This document shows positions 25,601-36,224 of a stretch of 64,000 nt of DNA, piece by piece. The DNA lies in contig JAIXMP010000023.1 of NCBI GenBank assembly GCA_025677815.1, positions 496,001 through 560,000 on the forward strand, in the 5' to 3' direction. Under the pieces are notes generated by a model. It searched no databases and was not told where the DNA came from. It saw only the letters and a program-made list of their open reading frames with translations. Both the position numbers and the translations under genes were made by a program. Numbering within the stretch: the stretch's first letter is position 1; the number at the start of each line of letters is the position of its first letter. Source of the stretch: Phascolomyces articulosus (Eukaryota; Mucoromycota; Mucoromycetes; Mucorales; Lichtheimiaceae).

Positions 25601-26207
25601 GTATATAATATGAAATTTTGTAATGCTACTAATACAATTCCTCCTTCAACTACTCCATATAATAAACAGCAGTTTCACTGTGATAAAAATAGCTACAAAA
25701 GAACTATTGTGCTTACAAAAATGAAATCAGCACAAGCAATACAATTTCATCAATACTAAAATATATCTTTTATTATTAATAATTTAGCAAAAAGAGTAAC
25801 ATATTGAAAGTATTATGTATTTCAATCGGCAAATTTCAAGTGATTAATTTTAATATCTGTTACCAAGCAGCATATTTTTTTAGACCAACAGTTTTATTTG
25901 AGTAATACCGTAGGGGCTCCTATATTATCTAGTTCAATTATTATGCATTACCTATTTTTTGTAAGGATGAAATGATTTATTAGCATGGATTGGAATGACA
26001 ATAATTGGATATTATTTATTTTTATTAATAAAATTATTATGGTATTAAGTCAAAAAAGTTTAACAATTCGTTCCTGATGGTCTGTGCTTCTGTTAAGTGA
26101 CTGCCTGTCTGATGTGAGATTTTTTTTTTGCAAGTCTACTCATCATTTTGACAGTTGTTGTTTTCCCGCTCCATACCACTGCATACAAGTACCACATATA
26201 TACAACC
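22641..26207. other. Sparse stretch with 3' flank of the kinase and decayed coding
   Basis: After a T-rich 3' flank (22640-22860), the only coding-like signal is on the minus strand at 23160-24000, listed separately. The remainder to 26207 is AT-rich with no supported gene. The last 60 bp are the RPB8 leader. Confidence 0.5.
23172..23996 (-). pseudogene. Decayed, unrecognised coding region
   Basis: Reading the minus strand, protein-like segments are interrupted by stops and frame changes. A 90-codon stretch (EREKHVVFPWAFVGLVLI, then ALLVHVVKSYGRYRLSDAY) is followed about 250 bp on by pieces such as ITTPVEELQLSTI, then a stop, then TIHDNGTTHQLLSQEKIGSW and LFQVITASVFKHAEEAI. The composition is unlike the surrounding AT-rich frames. 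I cannot name a family. It could be a dead gene or transposon relic. Confidence 0.35.
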
Positions 26208-26909
26208 ATGGCTGAAGAGAATTTGTTGTTTCAAGATATTTTCGATATTAAGGACATTGATCCCAATGGAAAACGTTTTGATCGTGGTATGTAGGATAAT
26301 GCATTGATAAAGAAGAGGAAAATGTGAATGTATTTTATCATTCGAAAAAAAAACCAATCATTAAAAAAACCTTTTTGTCTTGCAATCATCTAGTATCTCG
26401 TTTAGTAGCACGATCTGAAAACTATGAAATGGATTTACAACTTGATTATAATGCCGAGATTTACCCTCTTCAAATTGCGGACAAGTTTTCATTAGTATTG
26501 GCATCATCACTTTCATTGGAAGCCGCTGCACCTTCTACGAATGCTGATGGATCGGAAAAGCGTGAAAGTTGGCGTGAACGAGCACCTGGAGAGCGGGATT
26601 TAAGTGATGAATACGAGTATGTAATGTATGGTAAAGTATACCGATATGATGATTCTGCGACTGGATCAGGTGCAAGCACTGTTTCTGCTGGACAACGAGT
26701 GTAAGTATATGTATCTATATGTATATTATACAGCAACGGAAAAAAAAGAAGGGAAAAGGGATAAAAGAGGAAACTAAATATTTGTCTTTTCTTAATATAG
26801 CTCTGTCTATGTTTCATTTGGTGGATTATTGATGTGCTTGGAAGGTGATTATCGACATTTACAAAAAATTGTTGTGGGTGAACACGTCTATTTGTTGATG
26901 CGCAAGTAG
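26208..26909 (+). CDS. RPB8: RNA polymerases I, II and III shared subunit Rpb8 (RPABC3)
   Basis: Three exons (26208-26286, 26394-26700, 26801-26909) give 164 aa, slightly longer than yeast Rpb8 (146 aa). The N-terminus (NLLFQDIFDIKDIDPNGKRF followed by VSRLVARSENYEMDLQLD) and the C-terminus (SFGGLLMCLEGDYRHLQKI) are hallmark sequences of the family. The family fold is an OB-type beta barrel, and the subunit is part of all three nuclear RNA polymerases. The region with an extra acidic/Arg-rich loop (ESWRERAPGERDLSDEYEY) explains the length. It is followed 450 bp later by an SDR gene on the same strand. Confidence 0.95.
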
Positions 26910-27356
26910 ACAAAAAAAGAACCATGCAAAGTTATAATTTCCTCTCTCTTGTTCCACTCTTTCCCTGCCTCTTTCGAACAATCATTTAAAGTTCACAAGC
27001 TATGATTCCAATTTCTCTTGCTTTGTTTTACTATTTTTCATAATATTTTCTTCCTTTTTGCATATCTTTCAAATGTACATATAAACTATAAAAACATATA
27101 AAAACAAAGAGAAAAGAAAAAGGATGATCCTGAATGAATTAAAATCCAAGCTAAATGTGTTTGATGTATTTGATGATCAAAGCATTATTCAGCTGTGCGA
27201 ACTTTTTCTCATGAGAAGAAAGACCGACTATAGTTAATTACAATTACTAAGGTAGTTTTGATAACAGCATAAATTTCTAATACTTTTTAAACAGCTGCTG
27301 TTTTTATTTTCTCCCTCTTTTATTCTATTACTACACACACCTTTGAATATATAATA
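26910..27356. other. Intergenic, RPB8 to SDR gene
   Basis: Pyrimidine-rich 3' flank of RPB8 and an AT-rich promoter with a CT-rich leader just before 27357. No gene seen. Confidence 0.5.
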
Positions 27357-28805
27357 ATGTCTAAAGCTACTGCCAACGATCGTGTCGCCCAAATTACTGC
27401 TCATTTAGCTGCTGTTGGCCCATCTCTCAGGGATAAAGTTTGCATCGTTACCGGTGCAGGTTCACCTTATGGCATTGGGTAAATGTCAAACTCACTTAAT
27501 ATTTATATTTATATTTTTTTAATGTGTGAGCAGAAGTAGACAAGTAGTAATAAATAAATATGCAACCTGCCTGTAATATACACACATATATTTATTTATT
27601 TAATATAATTATATATTTAGTCGAGCTACCGTATATGCTCTTGCTCGACGTGGACCCAAGGTCATTTACGCAACTGATCTCGGTGTTGACGATCTTCAAG
27701 GTCTTCCTGAAGACGTTGAATCTAAATACCCTGGTGTCCAAGTAATTATCCGTGCAGTGAATGCTGCAAAGACTGCTGATGTTACTGCTGTTATTGATGA
27801 TGCTGTTGAAAAGTTCGGTCGTTTGGACGTTTTCTTTGCTAATGCTGGTATCGCTACTGGTAATATGTTGCAAGGCGAAGATGAAGAATCTTTTATGACT
27901 ATGATGGGTATCAATGCATTGAGGTAATATTAGAAGAGAGAGGGGATTAAAAAGGGGTGGGGAGAACATCGACCATAGGTTGGATTTTTCGAAATGAAAA
28001 AAAAATTGACTTGTTTGATGATGACTTTGTAGTGCATTTTTGGCTTGCCGTTATGCTGGACCTGCTATGCAAATCACTGGTAAGGGTGGCAAGGATCGTT
28101 CAGGTGGTTCCATCATTTGTACTGCTTCGGGTATGTTTATTCTTTCGATTTATGAGAATATTATTACTACTACAACTACTAGTAATGAGATGGTGAATTA
28201 TAAATGAGTGGATGATCTGACTTTTTGGGGGATATTTGTGTGATCGTTAACTTTAATATGTTTTATAGTTGCTGGTATTCGATCGGGTGCTGGTTCACCT
28301 GAATACTCTGCCTCAAAAGCAGCGTAAGTTTTTTTAAAGTGAATTATTTGAATAGCCTTTTATGTGATTATTTTCTAAAAATTTTTTAATTTTAGTGTCA
28401 TCAATTTGTGCCAAACAAGTTCCTTCCAATACGCCGGCACTGATGTTCGCGTCAATGCCATGTGCCCCGTAAGTATTATTTTTTTTCTCATACAATTTCT
28501 ATCAATTGTTATAGTAAGCAGAAAAAGGGAAGGGAAAGTTATTCTAAATGGATATATACTATGATACTTAGGGTTTGATTGAAACTGGTATGACCAAGCC
28601 TACCTTCGATTATGCTCGTGAAAAGGGTTCTGCTCACAAGATTGGTCAACTTAACCCTACTAGACGTTATGGTGTCTCTGCTGAAATTGCCAACGTTGTC
28701 GCCTTCCTTGCTAGTGATGAAGCTTCTTATGTTAATGGCCAAGCCATTGCAGTAGATGGTGGTTTATCTGCCAGTCATCCCGTTGTCCCTGGACGTTTCC
28801 ATTAG
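27357..28805 (+). CDS. Short-chain dehydrogenase/reductase (classical SDR)
   Basis: Six exons (27357-27478, 27621-27923, 28033-28130, 28269-28323, 28396-28468, 28572-28805) give 294 aa in phase. The Rossmann nucleotide motif TGAGSPYGIG is at 32-41, FANAG follows, catalytic Ser174 is in SIICTAS, and Tyr187/Lys191 are in EYSASK, spaced as in classical SDRs. The C-terminal part CPGLIETGMTKP and DGGLSASHPVVPG is typical of the family. The dinucleotide is likely NAD(H), since an acidic residue (ATDLG) ends the second strand. The substrate cannot be read from sequence. There is no targeting signal; the C-terminus RFH is not a peroxisomal signal. Confidence 0.9.
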
Positions 28806-29970
28806 ATTAATTAATAATTATAATAAAAAAGAGTATATAGTTCGTTCATAGTGAATAACTTTTTATACCCCAATATTTACATGGATAACGATTGTGAGTG
28901 TTCCCTGCTCCCTTGTGTAAATTATAATGAACAGATCTATTGCCGTAATCCTTTTATCGAGCATACAACAAATGAATATGTATTGCGGGAGTGGTCTTCA
29001 AATAAATCAAGTTAAAAGGATTCTCTCACACTTTAACGATCTCCTACTTTCAGTTATAAGTTCTGGATGCTTTTTCATGGTTTGAAATTCAATAGATACT
29101 ACGTAAGGACGACTGTACAGCCCTGCAATACATGTTACGATGGGTTTAGTGCATATACATCAATCAAGCATCCCAAGGCTTTAAGTTTCCATTCCTTGCG
29201 TATTAATGATGTAAGTTGGTTTACAACTCATCCAGCTGGTTTGTGTCCCATAAATTAAAATATATTACTGATAGAATTATAGTTCTTTTTGATTTCCAAA
29301 GTATTGTACATCATGGTTTCTCAATTGCTATACGTATGTATTCGTGGATGGTAAAGATTGTTATATCTTGTTTGATATTTGCAATGAAAATATGATCAAT
29401 GAGGTTTCCTAGTACCTCAAAGGAATCCATCTTGAATGATGGATCAAAATGACGTTATCATTATGAGTATGGATATTTTTTATAGTTAATAGGCATAATA
29501 ACCAATATATAGGCTCGGTTAATTTTTGCTCAAACGTATCTGAATCCAGATGTATTTTCGTGTCTCTATTAGAAACCAAAAAACGATCAAGCACTGCCCT
29601 ATGATGATTTTGAAAGCTCGTGTAAGTGTTGCTACGTAGTACAATGAGAATCGTAACAATAACCATAAAAACCCAAAAAAAAATTGACATGACAGTTACT
29701 CGCGATTAGTTTAGTCATCATTAATAACAAGAAGATTCATAAAATAAATGGAGTTAAAGACATTATAAAGATGGTGGTCAAGGTTATTCATAAACGAATA
29801 GGGAAAAAAGGCTATTGCTGCATGTGTGATTTCTCTTTACCACCCGCTCCCTTAAAAATTATTCGACGTCACAACGATTTACCCCGGCAAGACATTTTTT
29901 TAAAGAGGTCTTTTGCCTTTCAACACGCCTTTCAACCACTCTCCCCACTCCGCACATTATTAATTCCATA
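28806..29970. other. Intergenic, SDR to COX6
   Basis: AT-rich for the most part. A minus-strand frame of 93 codons at 29409-29690 begins with a hydrophobic stretch (FFWVFMVIVTILIVL) followed by a more ordinary composition. It could be a small membrane protein but has no recognisable family and I do not call it. The last 120 bp (CT-rich) are the COX6 leader. Confidence 0.4.
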
Positions 29971-30513
29971 ATGCTTCGTGCTGCTTTCACTGGTGCTGTC
30001 TCTCGTTCTGCTGTCCGTTCGGCTGCCCCCATTGCCCGTCGTGCCACCATGGGTAAATAAGAAAATACAACAAACGCGAAAAGAATGAAGGAGAACAATA
30101 AAATATAATTCAATTTGAATGGATATTGAACTGATTGGAAAAAACTTTTTTTTTTTTTGTTTTCACATAATATAGTCATGGGCACTCGCATGTACTCTTC
30201 CGCTCACGAGGAAGAAAGTTTCGAATCTTTCACTGAACGTTACGTCAAGTTCTTTGATGGTGTTGAAGATCTTTTTGAATTGCAACGCGGTCTTAACAAT
30301 GCTTTTGCTTACGATCTTGTACCCGCTCCCTCTGTCATTGAATCGGCTCTGAGAGCTTCCCGTCGTGTCAACGACTATGCTACTGCCGTCCGTATCTTTG
30401 AAGGTATCAAGGAAAAGGTTGAAAATGATAACCAATACAAGCAATATTTGGAAGAGTTGGCACCAGTTAGAGAAGAATTGGGCATTGCTACAAAGGAAGA
30501 ATTGAACTTGTAA
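29971..30513 (+). CDS. COX6: Cytochrome c oxidase subunit VI (COX5A homologue), mitochondrial
   Basis: Two exons (29971-30052, 30176-30513) give 139 aa. The first exon encodes an Arg/Ala/Ser-rich amphipathic presequence (MLRAAFTGAVSRSAVRS...) as expected for import into the matrix. The mature part contains FTERYVKFFDGVEDLFELQ, LNNAFAYDLVPAP and RRVNDYATAVRIFEGIK, diagnostic of COX6/COX5A, the helical-repeat subunit on the matrix side of complex IV. The length fits the family (yeast 148 aa). The only intron sits near the end of the presequence. Another respiratory-chain gene follows downstream on the same strand. Confidence 0.96.
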
Positions 30514-31456
30514 AAAAAATTATGAGCTGATTTTTTTTACCCACACACACATACACACTCACTTCACGTACATTAACAACAAGCAACCTTTTCTCTCCGC
30601 CATCACATAACGCAACAAACTCAACATTATTTTATACATACAAATCACACACCAAACTTATCAACTATCTTCTTTATCTAAAGAAGAAAAATGTCCTTTT
30701 CTTTTTTTTTTCAAAATCATGCAACGATAACTATAAAAAAAATTGGAATGAATCCCAAAAAAGATTGTTCATATAGACCATATTTTTTGTTTCTTATCAA
30801 ATAATCATTTATAATCCATTTTTACGCAACTTATATTTCTATGTATTTATACTGATAGTTGTTGGGAAAAAATCCAAGGATGGGAAGGGGAAAAGTTAAA
30901 CTAAAGGAAACATTGTGTTGTAATATTTTATATTTGGTGCTATTGATAATGATGATCAAAGGATAGGTATATGATTCTTAGTTTTAGTTTCTATAACTAT
31001 TCTATCTTTATCGTCAAAAGTGCTGTAATACTTGGTTAGTAAGATAATATATAGAATTTGTTTGAATGAATAGATCATCTGATTTATTAGTTAGATATTA
31101 AGTGGTTAGCTGTGTCATTCTTTACCATAACAAAACAATATAAAGTACTTATTTTATCTGAAGAAAATGTCACCTTATCCCATCTACCATTATTTCCTTA
31201 TTAGATACTATACGTTATATAGTTCTTATTTATTGAATAATACCCTTTGTAATATATGTACATCAATAAAGCAATTGCATCCATTTATTAAATAGTATTC
31301 ATGTTCGTGACTTTTTGCAGAGTTACTAAGTTTTTTTTTTCGCAGCGGAGTCGAAAAACAAGCGCGCCATGTCATCAATCTTTTTGTTTCCTAGAAAGAC
31401 TTTATAGCGGGGCCAACAACATTATTACTGCCACCTTTAATATTTCATAAACCAAC
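30514..31456. other. Intergenic, COX6 to NDUFS4
   Basis: The COX6 3' flank (C/A-rich, then AT-rich) and the NDUFS4 promoter. A short GC-richer patch (GCAGCGGAGTCG near 31345-31360) lies about 100 bp before the next start. No gene seen. Confidence 0.5.
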
Positions 31457-32131
31457 ATGAACACACTCGTTGCTCGATCGGTTACCCGGTCTGCATGGAA
31501 CTTGACTGGTCGTCGTTTTGTTTCTTCTGAAGTGACCCGTACTGAACAACAACCTACTTCTGTTGAAGCTGTCTCGGGTGCTCCTGGTAAAATCACCTTT
31601 TCCCCCTCTTTTAAAAAAATACACTAAAGGTTATTCTGATACCGTGTTTTTTTTCTTTTCATTAACAATAATATACAATTAAAAATTGAATAGAGGCATT
31701 GACTTTGGAACGTTCGGTTCGTATTTTCTCTCCTTCAAAGCGCGCTACACAATCCGGCAAGAACGATGGTCGTATGTGGAGAATTGATTTTGATATTTTG
31801 GAGGATGGCAATCGCTGGGAAAACCCCTTGATGGGCTGGGCTTCCAGTGCTGATTATCAACAATCGTTGCAAATCAAGTTTTATTCCAAGGAATCGGCTA
31901 TTGAGTTTGCTGAACGTCAAGGTAAAAAGAAAAAGAAGAGTAATTTATTATATTATTAACCAAGAATTAAAAATAAAAGTATTAAACAAATATAAAAATT
32001 TGGCAAATGTTTTTTATTTAGGCTGGAATTACTATGTCCAGGAACCCAAGAAGTCCAAATTCGTCAAGAAAGCATATTCTGATAACTACAAGCATTATCC
32101 CGGTAAATTGAGAATGATCAAGACCAAATAA
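31457..32131 (+). CDS. NDUFS4: NADH:ubiquinone oxidoreductase 18-kDa subunit (NDUFS4/NUYM), mitochondrial
   Basis: Three exons (31457-31586, 31694-31921, 32022-32131) give 155 aa. An Arg/Ser-rich presequence (MNTLVARSVTRSAWNLTGRR) is followed by the ETC complex I 18-kDa domain: VRIFSPSKRATQSG, RMWRIDFDILEDGNRWENPL, MGWASSADYQQ, then GWNYYVQEP and KSKFVKKAYSDNYKHYPGKL. It is a peripheral-arm accessory subunit of complex I near the N-module. It converges with the Lon gene, their stops being about 180 bp apart. The symbol follows animal usage; the Yarrowia name is NUYM. Confidence 0.95.
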
Positions 32132-32314
32132 ACCTCTTTTTTTTTTCCCAAAAAAAAGGATTAATGATGTAATAGAAAGAAAAATACAAAATACTATGGG
32201 AAATTCAAACAAAAAAAAATAAAGAAAAAAAAAGAAATCATACAGACAAATTTGTAACCATATTACAGAACAACATACATATCAATGACCATATACAAAA
32301 AAAGTTTCATTGTT

Positions 32315-35300
32315 TTATAAATGACTTTCCATGGGTCGCCATACTGTTTTATCCGCCATAACGATTGTTGCTTCCAATACATCCCATATCGTCTTTGCAT
32401 ATACAAATCGAATATCCGATTTTACACTCTCAGGAACATCAGCATCAACATCTTTACGATTACGTTCTGGTAATACAATCTTGCGTACACCAGCACGATG
32501 AGCAGAAATCACCTTTTCTTTGATGCCACCTACAGGCAATACATGACCACGTAATGAGATTTCACCTGTCATGGCTGTGGTGGATGAAACTACACAGCCA
32601 GTGAATAATGAAACGAGTGAGGTCACCAATGTAACACCTGCAGAGGGACCTTCCTTCGGAACACTTCCTTGGGGCATATGTATGTGGCTATATATATATA
32701 TGTATGTATTAAATCATTAAAAAGCATTTATGTGTTAATTCTAATGGATATGGAAGAGATGAGAGCTAGTATGTAAGAGATGGTAGAAACTTTACATGTC
32801 ATATTTTTCAACAATATTGGTATCCGCATTTGGGGCAATCTTGAGAGCATAGGCATTGGATTTGACCCATGTCAATGCAATATGCGCTGATTCTTTGATT
32901 ACATCACCCAATGATCCTATTTCATATATGCATATAGAGCGAATGTTAATCTATCTTTTAAAAATGAAAGAGAAGTGAAGAAAGCAACGTCTAACTGTTT
33001 CTAGTGTAACGAATATACTTTTTACCTGTTAAACGCAAATCGCCTTTACCAGGCATTCTGGATGATTCGATGAATAGAATACCGCCATTTCCACTACTTG
33101 AATAAGCCAATCCAGTAGCTACACCTGGGAATGGTTCTCGTTCAATTGTTTCCTTTTCAAAAGGTGGGACACCCAGCATGTCTGGAATATCCTTCAGTAC
33201 AATAACAGGAGAATAACGATCCTCTTTGCCTTCCTCTAAAAGATTAGCCAATTGAACACATTTACTACGAATCACAGAAGCAATGGTACGTTCCAATGTA
33301 CGAACACCACTTTCCCGGGTATATTGCTCTGCTAACCATAGCAGAGTTTGATCATCCACGCGAATCTTGTCAGGTGAAAGACCATGTTGTTGAATTTGTT
33401 TTGGAAGTAAATGGGTACGCGCAATATGGAGTTTTTCTTCAAAAGTATAACCATGGAGTTGAATTACTTCCATTCGGTCCAAAAGGGGAGCTGGAATGGT
33501 ATCAAGGGAATTGGCGGTTGCAATAAACATAATCTTGGATAAGTCAAATGGGACGTTGAGGTAATGGTCACTAAATGTATTGTTTTGTTCAGGATCTAAT
33601 ACTTCAAGTAATGCTGCCGCTGGATCACCATAATGGCTCGAATGAACGAGTTTATCTACTTCATCAAGGAGAAAAACAGGATTGTTGACACCACACCGAC
33701 GGACTCCTTGAATGATCAAGCCTGGCATCGCACCTACATATGTACGTCGATGTCCACTGTACGTATAAATAATATAATATTAGAAAAAAAAAAACTTTCG
33801 TGTTCAAGAAATACATACCGCATATCTGCTTCATCACGCACACCACCTAAAGAAATTCGATGAAATCTACGACCTAGGGACATGGCAATGGATCTCCCCA
33901 ACGAGGTTTTGCCAACACCTGGCTATGGAATTGGCATAAAAATTCCTGTTTAGTTATCACATTACTCAAGAAATACATGTGTTTTCCCCACCTCTCACAC
34001 TCAGTTTCATTTTCCCAATAAAAATAATATTCTACATACAGGTCCAACAAAACAAAGAATAGGTGCCTTGAGATCCCCCTTCAATTTAGCTACTGACAAA
34101 TATTCCACAATTCGTTTCTTGACGTGGGCCAATCCAAAATGATCATGATCCAATTGTTTCTTTGCACGAGCAATATCTAAAATATCTCTTGTCTGTTTAC
34201 TCCATGGAAGATCTGCCAACACCTCTAAATAGTTTCTTGCCACAGCCCATTCAGTGGATGAGGGTTGTAATCGTTGAATTCGTTTCAATTCACGTTGTGC
34301 AACTGTCAAAGCCTCATTAGGTAACTTGGCTTCTGCCAAACGTCGGTTCAAATGTGCCATATCATCTTCTTCTATATCTTGTGAATTACCACGACCTGTA
34401 GCACTACCCAATCCTGAATTTACATTCCCTGTTGCTCCACTATTCGCGCCATTCCCTTGATTCAACTCTTTGCGGATAGCTTCTAATTGTTGTTTCAAAT
34501 AGAACTCACGTTGTTTCTTGGTCAAATTTCCTTCCACAGCGGAATGAATTTCATCCGATATTTTGAGGACCTATTGATTGAAATGTACATTTATTATTTA
34601 TCATTTCTGTATAACAAAATAGAATAGGGCCGTAGAGCCAAAACATAAAAAAAAGCAGCCGATTTTTTTTATGGTTTCTGGAAAACCCCGCATACTAAAA
34701 TAAACTTACATGTAACTGACGTGTCATCCATTTGGATGCTTTATTCAAACGTTGCCTGACATCTTCTGTTGCCAATAAACTCAATTTTTCTTCAAATGTC
34801 GTTTCGATCATGCATACAAGCATATCAGCCATAATAGGAACAGGTTGAGTATCCAATAGTCCAGCCAATTGTTCAACCAAACTTTGAGGGATTTGTAAGT
34901 CGCGCATCTTGTTTACGAATTCACGAGCCAATGCAAGAAATTTGATCATATCTCCTTTTGCTTGTTGTTCAGTGACGTTGCTCACATAATTGACTTTGGC
35001 TGTGACAAGCCCACTGCCTTCTTCTTGATCATAGCTCCCAATTTTACATCGAGAAAGACCTTCAAGGAATATACCATAAGCACCCGTTCCCAATCGCTGG
35101 ACCCTCACAATACGACCTGTACATCCATAATTGAATAATAATGGTTTCATTTGGTTTGGTACAAGTTTTTCTCCTTGATCTTTATTATTCGTCACCGCAG
35201 TAGTTCCTGTCGGCTGTGGAATAAGGGCTGAACCAGCTTCCTGCGGTGGCTGTGAGATATCATCTATTTTTGATGGAGATGTAGATGACGTATTTTTGGA

Positions 35301-35498
35301 TTTTGATATAGATGGTAAAGGTTTGACAGGAATACAAGCCAAATGGAGTGGACTTCGTTGATATTCTTGCTGTTTAAAGTGCTTTCGGACTAAAAGAGTT
35401 GCCTCTCGACCACGTAATGTGACTTTAATAACAACAGATGGTAACAGAACCTTTTTCTCAAGTGGAACAACAATCAAAGATTCAGATAAAGATGGCAT
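32315..35498 (-). CDS. Peroxisomal Lon protease homologue
   Basis: Six exons (34710-35498, 34040-34570, 33819-33922, 33026-33756, 32796-32916, 32315-32687) give 882 aa. It has a LAN substrate-binding domain at about 6-260, a coiled linker, then an AAA+ module with Walker A GPPGVGKT (439-446) and Walker B VFLLDE (502-507). The protease domain has catalytic Ser774 in GPSAG and Lys817 in GGIKEK, with the same 43-residue spacing as E. coli Lon. There is no mitochondrial presequence: the start [13 protein letters not shown] runs straight into LAN. The C-terminus is SHL, a PTS1 variant, so it should act in peroxisomal matrix quality control (LONP2/Pln class). An upstream in-frame ATG at 35594 encodes a phenylalanine-rich stretch and is more likely leader. 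Confidence 0.94.
32685..32687 (-). other. Phase check point: start of the last Lon exon
   Basis: The short intron before this point ends in a TATATATAG acceptor. The AT left from exon 5 and the first base here make Ile759, restoring the [18 protein letters not shown] line, which fixes the model. Confidence 0.7.
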
Positions 35499-36224
35499 AA
35501 TGGATTGGATGGATGTATTAGGGAAGTGTGTGAATATGAAGAAAAAAAGAAGAAAAAAGTAGGAAGAAGAGTATTTATTATTTCTTTGGTTCATATTATA
35601 TGTTTATATTGATTGTATACTGCGTGTTTGCTTGTGTGAGTATGTGTGTGGGTATAATATTTGCTTAGAGTGTGAAGTTTATGCGACTATTTTATTACTT
35701 GTGGGGATAATTTGATATGTTATAAAAAACCTTACACCACATGATATGACCAGTTTTTCTCAACAACTTAAAAATCCCCACGCACACGTACACACAATAT
35801 ATAATGGAAAGACAATCGATTGGTCATGCAAAATAAATAAATAGTCAAAAGGATTATTAAATAACTCTCTTTCTTTCATTCTTCCCACTCTTATTTTTAC
35901 CCGCCTGTTGGTTTTTTTTTTTTTTGAAAATGGCATAAAAATATAGTTTAAACAACTGATAAAAAGACTTTTTCTTTTATAAGAGAAAAAAAAAACGAAC
36001 GAACAGTAAAATCAATATAAGAAGGTAAGTTTATAGGCTAAAATTTATCCAAGTGTGTGGGAACGTTACACCTTTACCTCAAGTTTCCTGGACTCTCTAA
36101 TGAACCGTGCAACGCTATTATTGTACCTTGTATATATATTATATACTACTAAAAAGAACAGCAGCAACAAGTATATATAATCCAATTATTTATTTTATAT
36201 TTATAGAACTGATGTATAAACTTT
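35499..36224. other. Intergenic, Lon promoter and GLC3 3' flank
   Basis: AT-rich, with GT-rich tracts (TGTGTGAGTATGTGTGTG near 35630-35655) and long T/A homopolymers. No gene seen. Confidence 0.5.

Noticed and set aside
35499..35594. Upstream start for Lon giving a hydrophobic leader
   Set aside because: The added residues (FFLLFFFIF) come from a T-rich leader and would conflict with the PTS1 class; MPSLSESL is the better start.
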